Below, piece after piece: positions 22,301-33,240 of a stretch of 64,000 nucleotides of DNA. The stretch lies in assembly GCA_928212115.1 (NCBI GenBank), contig CAKMRJ010002223.1:312025639-312089638 (forward strand), given 5' to 3'. This stretch comes from Lactuca virosa. Lineage: Eukaryota; Streptophyta; Magnoliopsida; Asterales; Asteraceae. Below the pieces are notes generated by a model. The model did no database searches and was not told where the DNA came from. It worked only from the letters and a program-made list of their open reading frames with translations. The position numbers and the translations under genes were made by a program. The first letter of the stretch is position 1. Every line of letters begins with the position of its first letter.

Positions 22301-22620
22301 TGATGATTCAACTCTTCCGATTTTAATTAAAATAGACTCCTTATTCGCACCAATTTTGCATTTTTTACATTTTTAACCCAAAAATCAATTTTCTTTATTT
22401 TAAAATTCCATTTTCAACCCAAAAATTTAGTTTTTAATTTTTGACTTTATTTTTTAACTTTTGACCTTAAAATTTTGACTTTGACTTTCAAGTTTGACCT
22501 TTGAGTTTAAACTTTGACTTTCTCGTTTAACTTTTAAATTTTCAAATTTAGCTTTTCGGTTTGACTTTTAAGTTCTAGTTGTGCTTTTAATAGTTTTTGA
22601 AGTTTACGAGGGAATTGAAG

Positions 22621-24303
22621 ACATGAAAGAGAGTCGTCAGGAGATGTTAAGACAAAACTTCAACATGTTCGATTATATCCCTGGAGAAACCCTGGAAGCT
22701 TAGTTGCAGCGATTTACCACACTCACTACTGAGATGAATATAGTTGGGATTTTCTTGACTAAATCTGAGATAAACAAAAAGCTGCTGAATTCACTTCCGA
22801 AATCGTGGGATAAGAACGTGGTTGTCATCAAGAAGACAAAAGATCTTAATCGTCTTAGTCTTGCTGATATAATTGAAGAAATTGACGCTTTGAAGTGTGG
22901 AAAAACAATGTGTTCCGCAAACCTTCCGGTCAATGAAGTTTCATGTTCTCAATCATGTGAAGTTTCATGTACACTATCTAGTGAAGATACGATTAAATTT
23001 CTTCGGGAACAAATTGATTTATTAAAAGAGAAGTTGAGGACCTGAGATATGAAGGAATCAACTCAAGAAAGGACAAAAACCCTGAAGGATGAATTAGAAA
23101 CAAAATAAAGACTTTAAAAGAATTCAGCAAGACTATAGTGAAAATGTGTGAACATTATGATTATATCAAGAGACAGAATGCTGAGTTTTAATTACTGAGC
23201 TTGATACATTAAAAGGGCAATTTGAAACTGCAAATTTTGATTTTAAAAAGTTTGATGTATCAAGCGAAGTAGTTGCCAACATGATAGACCATCACATGCA
23301 ATTTAAACATAATCAATCAAAGGGTTTAGGATACGATAATGTACCTCCTCCTTTTAATCATACATATCAGTATCAACCTTTGTCTAAAGAGGAGATTGCC
23401 AACGAAGCGTTCATGTTTTATGGAAAACCAGCTGGTTTTGTATCAGGAGGCATTATTAATGTTGAAAATACTAATGTTTCTACTTCCTATGCAAATCAAT
23501 CCTTAAACAAATCCAAGCAAGCAGCTGAAGAGAGTGTTACTGATAGTAAAGTAGCAGAGGATGAGAACAAGGAGAAAAACATTGAACAAACCAACATCTC
23601 CTTGAACTCTGAATCTGTTGCTTCGAACTGAATTGCTTCTGATCAACCTGTTGTTGAGAAGTACAGGCAACCAAATCAAGTTAAACAAAATGCATGCTGC
23701 AACTGTGCGTGTGGGAAAAGCAAGAGACAAGGCAAGGATACGCCACGAGGGGCAGGAAGAAACAACTTCACAGTAAAGAAAAATACATGTTTTCACTGTG
23801 GAACACCTGGACACATTGCCAGAAATTGTCCTAATCGCGCATATGTTTCCTACTATGCACAAGGCTGGCAAAACGCGCCAACAGGGAGATACTTCAAAAG
23901 AAACCCCTCAAGGTCACGTTCAGACCATGATGACTGGAACGCATAGAAGGCAAAGAATCAATCCCACAAGGCCAAGAATCCGAATCCCAAGGGCAAGAAG
24001 GGAATGTCGGCCAAGAAGCCAAATCCAAGAGATGCTCCCGTGAAGCCAAAATCAAAGCCATCTCAACGGCCGACATCAAGGTCAAAATCAAGTACCGAGC
24101 CACCCATCAGATCGAAAAAGAAATGGGTTAAACCCAACTACAAATGGGTTCCAAAGGCTCACTCTCCCAAATCTTCTAACGATTCTAATATTTCTACATC
24201 TTCTGTTTGTGATAAACAGGATATGTCATGGGAGAGAGTACCGTGCAAGGATGAAAAAGGTCAGCCCAGTTTCAAAATGGACTGGGTTCCAAAGACCAAC
24301 TAA
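22621..24303 (+). pseudogene. E4 gag with zinc knuckle
   Basis: The UBN2-type gag core is at 22645-23045 (LTTEMNIVGIFLTKSEINKK, LLNSLPKSWDKNVVVIKKT), after a TAG near 22702. A coiled-coil part follows (TIKFLREQIDLLKEKL) and ends at a stop; 23046-23280 is broken by several stops. From 23281 another frame runs to 24303 with stops at 23629 and 23944. It includes NEAFMFYGKPAGFVSGG, a complete CCHC knuckle CFHCGTPGHIARNC at about 23791-23832, a basic KKPNPRDAPVKPKSKPSQRP tail and tryptophan-rich KKWVKPNYKWVPK and MDWVPK motifs typical of copia gag ends. Confidence 0.82.
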
Positions 24304-24600
24304 TCCCGCTCTGTGTCAGAGCAGCTATGGAGGCATATCATCAGACTTCGGTTTGTTGGTAGTGGCTATTCCAGGAACATGATAGGGGACATCTCTCAAC
24401 TGTACAACATTCATAACTTTGTTTGGGGAGTATGTGTCCTTTGCGGGAAGGGAAGAAAGGAAGGGATCACTCACGGGGTTAGTGCTTAATGACATGAAGA
24501 ATTTTCGGATCTGTTCTGAGATTACGTGTGCAGTTCTCAGACCTTCTGGATGCAATTTCAATCGGTGACTTACGGTTTGAGTTTTCTTCTCTATACTCCT
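24304..24600 (+). pseudogene. E4 decayed protease remnant
   Basis: Directly after gag, one frame reads VGSGYSRNMIGDISQLYN, which looks like the copia protease start with the catalytic Asp replaced. The similarity fades by about 24560, and there is no integrase or RT after it. Identification rests on this one motif and its place after gag. Confidence 0.5.
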
Positions 24601-26315
24601 CAGTTTTTCTTAAGTTGATTCGCTTTAAAGACTAATTTTTGTTTTAGGATAGTTTAAATTTGCGCATTTACTTTCGTTTCTCTCCTATGCACAAATTTAG
24701 GGGGAGAAATAAAAACAAATCAAAAATTAGAATATTTAAAAAAAAAATCCAAAAACATTAGAAATTCAGAAAATCCAAAAATATGGTGTTAATGAAATGT
24801 GCTTGAGGGAGATGTTTTGGGAAGTGATATAATCATGTGATAACAGACAATCTGAATCTGTGTAAGGGACTGAATCTAAATTGTCTAGGCTCTGTGTTCG
24901 ATGCGCTGGTAGGCACGAAAGATTCTAAATGGACTTCACTAGGCATTAATGAACTTAAAGAATCTAGAGATTTGAAAAATCTTGACCTAGATAGATTCAT
25001 TTAGCCTGACAGTACGACGCTCAGATAGGTTGAGCAGGGAGATATACATGATAATCCACCGGTCACATTAAAGTAATCCGTATCTAGAACTGTGGTTTAA
25101 CTCTTCCTCGATGTACGGACTTTGTCCTTAATTCCGGTATTGATGGGGCGACTGGGGAATTCCGATAAAGCAGGTCTGTAGGAAAATTATTTTCTTGCTT
25201 TCTTTCTGTTAGTCATATGTTGTCTCCTCTGCGTGATTGAAATACATCCGACCTGGACTGCAACATATACAACTCTATTTCTATGCATCTTCTATCTATG
25301 CAATTCTTCCTGCCTGTTAGCCATATGGTGTCTTCTTTGCGTGATTAACCATCCGACCTGGTACACAGCATATGTACCATTCTACTTCTCAATCCCTCTA
25401 AATCTGGTTAGTCATATGTTTCACCCTCTGCGAGATTGGAAGAGATCCGACCTGGGTGTATAGCATATGCATTCTAAATCTGACTTCTCTCATAATAATT
25501 TTCTGCTCACCTAAAGTAAGGAGTACTTTGGAAGTTCCTGATTATTGGGGTATGTCAGGAAGCGGGAAACATGTTCTAGTACATTTAAAATTGAACAATC
25601 ACTAGGTTGTCTGTAGATCTCGCTGCTCAATTTAGGTGGACAACAATATCTTTGGTCGTCGTTAGTTGAATGGTCCTTAAGGAAAATTATCTAGGAACTT
25701 AGGATCACATTGTCTTGTCACTTATAGTATGTCCTAATTTTGTCACAATCTCTCGTGTTTAAGTGGACCACAATACCGGTGATTGACCAGATCTATTCAT
25801 GAAGGGAGAGGTACTGATAAACGGATAAAGGTTGTTTAAAAACTTTGATCCCAAATCACTCTTAAAGTTAGCTATTATTTTTGTTTTTGTTAAATTTGTT
25901 CATAGTTTTCTTCTAATTTAAATATTAGGGGAGAATTAAAAATTAAAAAAAAAAAACAAAAATCAGAAATTAAAAATCAAAAAATACTTTTGTTTCTGTT
26001 TTATTTTTTTCAGAAAATATGAAAAACCCAAAAAAATATTGTGTGCTAAATTTTCTTTTAGTTTTGTTTTGTCTTGAAAAGTGAATTCAGGTGATTCGAA
26101 GGAGCAAGAAATGAAGATTATTCTTTCGACATTCAATCTTTCAACCCCAGAAGCAAGGTGAAGCTGACTTGAAGATTATGTGACGGATTGCATTGAAGCC
26201 TCCTCAATCAGTCTGCTGCTATCTTAACCTGCTGAAGTGATCCTGAAAATTAGTTCTCTGTGATGTTCTCTCTGAAGATTCTCAAGTTGAAAGCGCTATC
26301 TTTCAAGAATCTTTT
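24600..26315 (+). other. E4 non-coding region
   Basis: No coding potential. It contains three diverged copies of an ~90-110 bp unit (25209-25470), two A-rich stretches each following a GGGGAGAA tract (24702-24760 and 25928-25985), and otherwise AT-rich DNA. It ends at the E5 5' LTR. Confidence 0.6.
25209..25470 (+). repeat. Three-copy tandem repeat in E4
   Basis: Units start at 25209, 25316 and 25407. Each has GTTAGYCATATG, then a TC-rich stretch, TCTGCGTGATT or a close variant, ATCCGACCTGG and a final AGCATATG or AACATATA. Spacing is 107 and 91 bp. The first and last parts of the unit (CATATG ... CATATG) have inverted symmetry. Confidence 0.8.
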
Positions 26316-26636
26316 TGTTGGTGCATGGAAATGCTCCACAAATAATGAGTGTTTATTAGGCTGTATTTTCCCTTTATTGTATTTAGGTGTAAATACTCTC
26401 CCTCCTATATAAAGGGAGAGTTGGTCATTTATTTAAAAAAGCTAGCTTATCTTTTCCTTAGTTAGAGAATACACTTCTCACAATGTAATCTCTAGAGAGA
26501 GAGAAAGTTGGTGGGTTCTCCCACCCAGGGAGAGTTTCTCTCCCACCATGTTCTTCATTAATATATTTTATTCTCTCTTGTTCTTAGTCTTCTTCAACGA
26601 ACTCATAATATGTTCTTCGTGTTCATACTTACAAAA
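26316..26636 (+). repeat. E5 5' LTR
   Basis: Contains a TATA-like cctatataaagg at 26403-26414 and CT/GA-rich hairpin-like text after it (CTCCCACCCAGGGAGAG near 26518). Compared with the second copy it has a 16-bp extra segment in the TGTATTT region (26362-26385), flanked by direct repeats. Confidence 0.75.
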
Positions 26637-28805
26637 ACACAATGCTTTATAAAAAGATTCCCTTATTAAAATATGAATAAATGGCATTTGCGGTACCATT
26701 TTTCATGAAAAAATAGCATTTTTCGTCACCTGTTCAGCCCCTCTCAGCCCCCCGGACCGTAGTCAAAAACTGCCTACCGGAGTCCCCTTAAAAGCCTACC
26801 CGCAGCCATTTTTTAGCCTTGATCTGAGGTCCTCTCAGGTCCCTATCCGCAGCCGAGAGACTGCAGTCATTTGCTTATTCCGGACCGAAGCCATCAGCAG
26901 CCTCGGACCGCAGCCTCGTCCGCAGGCACTCGCTGAATTACTCTCGGACCGCAGTGGCATCCCGGCTCGCACCGCTATGGCTTTACTTCCTTGGCACCGC
27001 ATCCCAGCAACTGCAGTCAGCCTAGCCATTTCGCCTACCGCAGCCAGCTCCATCCGCGACCAGCTCTTCCATCCGCACCCAAGACCCCACCGCACCCACC
27101 TGCTTACCCTTCATCCGCAATCACCTCCCACCCAAACCACCTTCCCCCATCCGCATCCAACCATGACCCGCAACCACCCTTCTCAGACTTCAGATCCTCT
27201 CTCCAGCGCCCCCCCCCCCCTTCTCCACCCTCTCTTTAGCCCACCTTCCTCCTTCTTCTTCCTTCAGCCCCTCCCTCCTCCTCCTCCCCCCCTTCATTCC
27301 CTCCTTCTTTTTCCTCCCCTCCCCTCTTTTTTTTCCCTTCCTTTTTTTTAAAACCCTTTTTTTTCTAGATTTTTTTTATTATTCAGATTTTTTTTTCTGC
27401 ATTATTTTTTTTAATTAAATTTTTTTTTCAGCCAATTTTTTTTATTTAGCCATTTATTTTTTTAACACCAATTATTTAATTTAGCCATTATTTTTTTAAA
27501 ACCAATTTTTTTGTTAAACCAATTATTTTATTTAACACCAATTTTTGCCACACCCGCACCCTTGGATTGTCACATTCGTTCATTTCATGCCAGTTATTAT
27601 TATTGGAAGAATACTCCTACCGCAGTCGGACTTCATATTATTTTTGTGATGCTTGCACCGCAACGGCGATTGATCAACAAAGTTGTTTCACATTCTTCAC
27701 TTTATGGGATATTATGACTTGTCGCTCTTGATTTTTGGTTGACGAATCATGTATCTTGAGCATGTGGACTTTATTCTCTATTGAAGACCACTTCAAGTGT
27801 TCCGGCACCGCAGTTTGGATATTTGGATATATTTTTGGCACAACAGATTATTCTCAGCACAGTTTCAGCAACTATGTCACCCGCTTCCTCATGACCGCAA
27901 GAGTATCTCTTTTACTCTGTCTCGTCTCGTATCGAGACCCTTCATACATCTAGGGAGAGCTTCTCTATTAGCTCTTGGTATCCGACACTCTCCATCCGAT
28001 GATTTGTTGATTTTTGATATCCGGTCATTGGTTATCAAAAATAGGGAGAGAATATCATCCGGATTTGGTTATTATGATTGTTTGAGTTTGAATTTTGAAG
28101 ACTTCTGAAGACGATTATTTATTTAGTGATGCGACGTGACATTTCTTTTTGGTCTTTACGGATCAAATTTTTGGCATTACTCGATGTTTTCCGATTCAGA
28201 TTATTTATCATTCGGACTCTACCACAGGATGATTTTGTGTTCGCATCCGGTTCAGATATTATGGTTTCACGAGTTTGGATTTGTGATATGTTGAGGACGG
28301 AGATTATTTTGGCAATGTGATGTGGCACTTATTTTTGGTCCTTGGATTAAATTTTCGGCATTGCTAGACCATGTTTTTGGACTCACATTATTTTTATCCG
28401 GACTTCATTTTATGGATGCTTCACATTTTTAGCAAGTTATTCTTTGAAGAATTTCGGTGTATTATGATTCGAGAACTTGAGATGTTTTTCAGAATTTTGA
28501 AGCCGAAGTGTTTCTTTTATTGGATCTTATACTTGCTCATGGTGACCTCCTTCTTCGGGTGATTATGACTGGTTTGAAGATTTGGATCTTATTTTTTTTT
28601 CTGCTCCATTGGTTGTGCTTTGAAGCCGAAGACCTTCATTTCAGAGATTCATGACCAGTTTCAGACTGCACAGACACTTCAGAGTTTCAGAGACATTTCA
28701 GCACTTGATTGCATTTTATTACCACACTCGCTAGTCGGATTACTGTATTATAGCCTTGTATCACTTATTGGATCTCTCATCATTTGTAAGCATTTAGGGA
28801 GAGAA
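26637..28805 (+). other. E5 internal non-coding region
   Basis: Four blocks: 26740-27080 is rich in CCGCAGCC/GGACCGCAG motifs; 27100-27350 is an almost pure pyrimidine tract; 27350-27540 is T-rich with repeated AATTTTTTTT and TTTAGCCA; and 27550-28800 is mixed. Two related ~100-bp segments start near 28128 and 28314. Apparent reading frames in the pyrimidine block are low-complexity and not credible genes. Confidence 0.6.
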
Positions 28806-29106
28806 TGTCGGTGCATGGAAATGCTCCACAAATAATGAGTGTTTATTAGGTTGTATTTTAGGTGTAAATACTCTCCCTCCTATATAAAGGGAGAGTTGGT
28901 CATTTATTTAAAAAATCTAGCTTATTTTTCCTTAGAGTTACTTTTCTCACAATGTAATCTCTAGAGAGAGAAAGTGGTGGGTTCTCCCACCCAGGGAGAA
29001 TCTCTCTCCCACCATGTTCTTCATGTAATATGAATATTTCTCTCTTTGTTCTTAGTCTCTTTTCTTATGAACTCATAATATGTTCTTGGTGTTCATACTT
29101 CCAAAA
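28806..29106 (+). repeat. E5 3' LTR
   Basis: Matches 26316-26636 with a few substitutions and a 16-bp deletion. Preceded by the purine tract agggagagaa at 28796-28805. After about 29106 the sequence no longer matches what follows the 5' copy. Confidence 0.72.
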
Positions 29107-29378
29107 ACTTGATTAATCTCGAGATATCCTTCTTCCGCACTCACCGTTCGTTGTAAAAATGGGTCTCTACACTTTTCAATAAGCATCCTTACCCGACGTG
29201 CGTTCAAAGCCAAATTCTGTAGAAAAGCCCAATTGCTCAAGATGAAGTCATGAAGATATCGAAGATTAAAGCTGAAGCCAAAGCTCCCAATGAAGATTGA
29301 CAAGAAAAGCCAGCTACTTTTTAGGGGGAGCTTGTTGGGTCAATTAAGAAAAGAAAGTTATAAACCAAGGGGGGAGAT
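29107..29378 (+). other. E4 3' end and polypurine tract
   Basis: Non-coding end of E4. The polypurine tract ccaaggggggagat (29365-29378) directly precedes the 3' LTR. A second, near-identical tract with the first ten bases of the LTR (agggggagcttgttgggtca) lies 46 bp upstream at 29323. Confidence 0.75.
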
Positions 29379-29807
29379 TGTTGGGTCAAAAATATGGTTT
29401 ATACTTTACTTTTCTAGGAAAATGTATTTTTGTGTCTTGGACCGTAAACAGCTTGGTGTTTACGGCCGTATACGTGTTTACGGTTGTGTTTACGGCCGTG
29501 AACAGGTTTATGGCCGTAAACCCATTCACGGCCCATGTCCACTATATATAGGGTGAGGAGTGCATAATTGCCATAGAATAGAGGAGCTTAAGTGTGGGCA
29601 TTTGAAGGTGTTCTAGAGAGAGAGAAAAGAGAGTGTGTGTTAGTGCGTGTGAATCTTGTATCCGAATCTTCATTCATATCAATACATACAAGATTCATCA
29701 TCTTCTTCTTCTCATTCTCATCTATTTGATCTGACATCATCCGTTTGATTGGGATTCCGCACCATCAAACGGATCTGATTGATACACAAGCAGATTAGGG
29801 ACTTACA
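29379..29807 (+). repeat. E4 3' LTR
   Basis: Same layout as the 5' LTR, with few differences; one changes the central GTTTACGGCCGTAAAC to GTTTATGGCCGTAAAC (about 29506-29521). Ends GACTTACA at 29807, followed by the duplication GGCAG. Confidence 0.93.
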
Positions 29808-29812
29808 GGCAG

Positions 29813-30360
29813 AAGCAGTTTCGACAGCCTGCTTTACTCAGAATAGATCTTTTATTCATCGTCGTTTCAATATAACTCTGTATGAAATCATCAATAACCG
29901 AAAACCTAATGTCAAATTATTTCATGTGTTTGGTTGCAAGTGTTTTATAATGAATCTCAAAGATAATCTTTCGAAATTTCAAGCTAAGGCTGATGAAGGA
30001 ATATTTTTGGGATATTCAAATAATTCGGTTGCATACAGAGTGTTGAATAAACGAACAAGAAAAGTAGAAGAAATGTTTAACCTCACTTTTGATGATTACT
30101 ATGTGAAACAAGTTGAAAAACATTTCGAACAAAAACCAATTCTTAATGAATCAAATGATGAATATGAAAGTTCTAATTCATATGATTTTGATTATGAAGT
30201 ACATGTTGCTGATAATCAAACTCCTGAATCTCGAAACATACTGAGGATTCGCCAATCACGTCAGATACAACTGCTAATGGCGAAAGTATGCTAGATGCTC
30301 AAGTGGAGGGGGAGCACTTGAATATTCCTTCAACTGTTGAGGGGGAGCATCCTTTCGAGG
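29813..30360 (+). pseudogene. E3 integrase C-terminal half
   Basis: Continues the E3 integrase after E4: TACFTQNRSFIHRRFNITLY, then NNRKPNVKLFHVFGCKCFIM and KADEGIFLGYSNNSVAYRV, a run typical of copia integrase ends. The following acidic linker reaches a stop at 30292. After it come repeated GAGGGGGAGCA tracts (30305-30430) coding for VEGEH in another frame, and further stops. Confidence 0.88.
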
Positions 30361-30760
30361 GGGAGAATAGCAGTGTCAATTAAAGTTTCGAGGAGGTGCA
30401 TTAGAATGACAATTATGTCGAGGGGGAGCATAATGAAACTGAAACCATAAATCTTGATGAAAATGATGAATTTCATGAACTAAATGATAATAATTCTATT
30501 GCAGGATCCGAAAATGAAGAGATGTACGAAGATGCACCTTTAGACTTTGATCCAGCATATCCACCATTGGAAAAGTGAAAAGAAATCATCCGAAAGAACA
30601 AGTCATTGGACATCCACAAGATGGAGTTTTGACTAGAGCTTAAATTCGTGCAAAGAATGAGGTACTCAATACTCGTCAAGAATTTTGCATGTTTAATGTT
30701 TTCATCTCGAAAATTGAACCAAATACAGTTAAGGTTGCAATGGAACACTCAGATTGTCGG

Positions 30761-30854
30761 TAGAAACAAGGTGTGGAGGGTAATTCCTAAACCTGAAAAT
30801 GTTTCGATAGAAACAAGGTGTGGAGGTTAATTCCTAAACCCGAAAATGTTTCGA
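30761..30854 (+). repeat. 47-bp tandem duplication at the start of E3 RT
   Basis: The units 30761-30807 and 30808-30854 are nearly identical (two differences). The duplicated text codes for the start of the RT (tagaaacaaggtgtggagg). Since 47 is not a multiple of three, the duplication itself shifts the frame. Confidence 0.93.
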
Positions 30855-31292
30855 TTGTCGGATTAAAAAGGATTTTCAAAAACAAAATCGACAAGGATGG
30901 AAATGTTGTTCAAAATAAAGCACGATTGGTAGTTAAAGGATATTCGCAACAAGAAGGTATCGATTATGAAGAAACCTTTTCCCATGTCGCAAGACTCGAG
31001 GTTGTTCAAATATTTTTAGCTTATGCAGCACACAAAGATTTTGATGTTTATCAAATGGATGTGAAATGTGCTTTTCTCAATGGTGAACTCGAAGAAACAG
31101 TGTATGTTGAACAACCTCCAGGTTTCGTGAATGAAGAATATCCTGATCATGTGTATATTTTAGATAAAGCAGTATATGGGTTAAAACAAGCACCAAGAGC
31201 ATTGTATGCAACTCTTACCAGTTTCTTAAAAAAATCGAAATTTAAACAAGGATCAGTTGACCCCACATTATTTCGAAAGAAAGTTGGGAATC
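30818..31292 (+). pseudogene. E3 reverse transcriptase, N-terminal half
   Basis: Copia RT up to the insertion of the solo LTR: RIFKNKIDKDGNVVQNKARL, VVKGYSQQEGIDYEETFSHV, QMDVKCAFLNGELEETVYVE and YGLKQAPRALY. The break at 31292 is between the fingers region and the catalytic YVDD. RT copies the RNA into cDNA. Confidence 0.92.
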
Positions 31293-32034
31293 TGTGACAA
31301 CCCGAAATTTCTATTCTATACAACCATTCACTTCAATAGCAGTCAAAACTGTTTCTGCTAATTTTCAAGATTTTTGGAATAAGTTTGAGTATTTTAAGAT
31401 TAGTACTTCAGGAGATAACAGGAGAGAGGATGCCCTAGGGTTTATTGTGCAACAATATTATTCCAAAACTCCAAGAGTTTGGAGTTTACGGCCTAAACAA
31501 AGGTGTTTACGGCCATAAACCCTAAAAGAGGGTATAAATATGACACTTAGTCATTATTTATCACTTTTCACAATTTCAAGATCCAAAACTCAATTCTATC
31601 TCAAGTATCATCGACTTTTCTTCTTGATCTTCAACATTGTAAGTGTTTCTAGCCCTAAAAAGTTGATATCTTACTTAATCTAGTGATCTAACATGATTCC
31701 ATCCGTGAAATCATTCCAAAAGTGTAGATCTTCAAGTTTCACCAAGAACACCAAGAACACACACTAGTGTTCTTGGACTTTTAGCACCTTTTCAAGCTTC
31801 TACCTAGTAAGTACTTGTATCCTAGAGTATTATAGAGCTTGTTACACTTCTAAACATCAAGAAAACACCCAAGAAACCAAGGATCAAGGGTGTTTACGGT
31901 CCAAGATGTTCTTGGACCGTAAACCCCAAAAAGGGTGCCAAAGTGTGCCCTAGTCCCTTCTAAGCCTTGGAAACTTGCCTAGATCCCTTCCTTGATGTGC
32001 TTAGTACTTGAAAACATCATAAAACCATAAACCA

Positions 32035-32060
32035 TTTGGGTTTACGGCCGTAAACCCAAA
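32035..32060. repeat. 26-bp perfect palindrome (arm TTTGG)
   Basis: The GTTTACGGCCGTAAAC core at 32040-32055 with flanks TTTGG and CCAAA that keep full symmetry. The flanks differ from those at 7429 and 32194, but both sides changed together. Confidence 0.95.
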
Positions 32061-32193
32061 GGGAAATGGTCCAAGGACCGTAAACTCCTAAAAGGAGTGA
32101 AATGGTGCCCTAATCTCTTCCTAAGGCTTAAACATGAAGTAGGAATGCTTCTTTTGATCTTTAAGGCTTCAAAACACAAAAGGGTCAAAGAAA

Positions 32194-32219
32194 CATGAGT
32201 TTACGGCCGTAAACTCATG
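32194..32219. repeat. 26-bp perfect palindrome (arm CATGA)
   Basis: The GTTTACGGCCGTAAAC core at 32199-32214 with flanks CATGA and TCATG. It is followed at once by an imperfect copy (GTTTACAACCGTAAAC, 32221-32236). Confidence 0.95.
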
Positions 32220-33083
32220 GGTTTACAACCGTAAACTCAATGAGTTATGGTCACAAAACCGTAAACTCAAATAAAGGGTTCCCTTGAACCCTAAACTCAA
32301 TAGCAATGTCCTACAACACTTAGATGCAATCCTTAGGACTTATAACACTTAAATAAGGTCTTTTTACATGTCCTAGGATGTCTTAACTTTGTTAATTAGT
32401 TGTTGAAAGACTAATTGGATATATATATGTGATATTATATGTTAACTAGGATCATCGTGTGTGTACAAGTCTTCACTTGACACCTAGCATCCTATACTTT
32501 CCGTTCATCCAAACCACTCACTACAGGTGAGTTCATACCCATTAATTAACCTTTTAAATGTTTTTAAATGCTTTTATGGGGGGGAATACAAGTTGAACTA
32601 TTATAGTTATTATATCAATCACATGTGATTAATAACTACCAAACAAGTGGATTTCTTACTTTTCAAACTGTGTTATCAAACTGTTTTACTTCAAACTGTT
32701 TTACAAACTCTTTTACTTATCAAATACATTTATTAAACTCTTTTAACTTATATTATGTGTATCTATATGGATATAATTATATAAGTAGGATTGGAAGGAC
32801 TTAGGACTGATAGCTCACCTTACTTCCTGTTCCTTGTTTGGTTGTGGACATAGGGTATTAGAGTTATTTGTCCGAAGGTCGTTTGAATCCTAGTTATATA
32901 TCATGTATATGTGTATAGATATAAAAGGTTACTTCTTTCATTCAGTTCAATGCCTTTGGGTAGCAAAGGTATACAAACATGTTCATATACACAAACAACA
33001 TTACTAGTAAACTATAATAGGTATAGTTTAGGTAGATACTATTACTAGAACAATGAAACATACAATGAGTCATATTCATGAGT

Positions 33084-33240
33084 AATACATAGTGATGAGA
33101 AACAAACATAATACATAGTGATGAGAAACAAACATAATACATATTGATGAGAAACAAACATAATACATAGTGATGAGAAACAAACATAATACATAGTGAT
33201 GAGAAACAAACATAATACACAGTGATGAGAAACAAAACAT
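33084..33240 (+). repeat. Six 26-bp tandem repeats
   Basis: Six head-to-tail copies of aatacatagtgatgagaaac plus aaacat, with single-base variants in copies 3 and 6. There are no spacers, so this is a minisatellite inside the solo LTR. Its reverse strand gives a repetitive open frame (SSLCIMFVSHHYVLCLF) that is an artefact. Confidence 0.93.

Larger units (their letters stand above)
21573..22620 (+). other. E4 primer binding site and leader
   Basis: TAGTATCAGAGC at 21576-21587 is a one-base variant of the initiator tRNA-Met primer site. The leader then holds a GC-rich array of GTTTACGG copies (21779-21966), a CG-rich stretch to 22195, a tRNA-like antisense segment (22227-22300) and a T-rich region made of degenerate TTTGACTTTT repeats (22430-22590). 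No convincing protein is encoded. Confidence 0.75.
26316..29106 (+). mobile_element. E5: small non-coding LTR element inside E4
   Basis: Two similar ~300-320-bp repeats (26316-26636 and 28806-29106) start TGTTGGTGCATGG or TGTCGGTGCATGG in the same orientation and enclose about 2.2 kb with no retrotransposon protein. A purine tract (agggagagaa) sits before the second repeat, as in LTR elements. I could not find a clear primer binding site or target-site duplication, so the outer borders are uncertain. It resembles a LARD- or TRIM-type parasite. Confidence 0.65.
21142..29807 (+). mobile_element. E4: gag-only copia-type LTR retrotransposon inside E3 integrase
   Basis: Two LTRs of about 430 bp (21142-21572 and 29379-29807) begin TGTTGGGTC and end GACTTACA. 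The 5-bp duplication GGCAG flanks the element (21137-21141 and 29808-29812), and E3 integrase resumes at once (TACFTQNRSFIHRRF). Inside are a primer binding site, a GC-rich leader, a broken gag and a small decayed protease trace, but no integrase, RT or RNase H. The element is therefore non-autonomous and resembles terminal-repeat-with-gag elements. It contains E5. Confidence 0.93.

Noticed and set aside
21975..22376. Overlapping Arg/Ala-rich frames on both strands in the E4 leader
   Set aside because: GC-rich repeated words (TCGCACCTCG and similar) keep frames open by composition; the region lies between primer site and gag.
26977..27351. Proline- and serine-rich frame of 124 codons
   Set aside because: Low-complexity pyrimidine tract inside E5; composition alone explains the open frame.
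33084..33240. Regular direct repeats like a CRISPR array
   Set aside because: The 26-bp units are head-to-tail without spacers and lie in a plant solo LTR.
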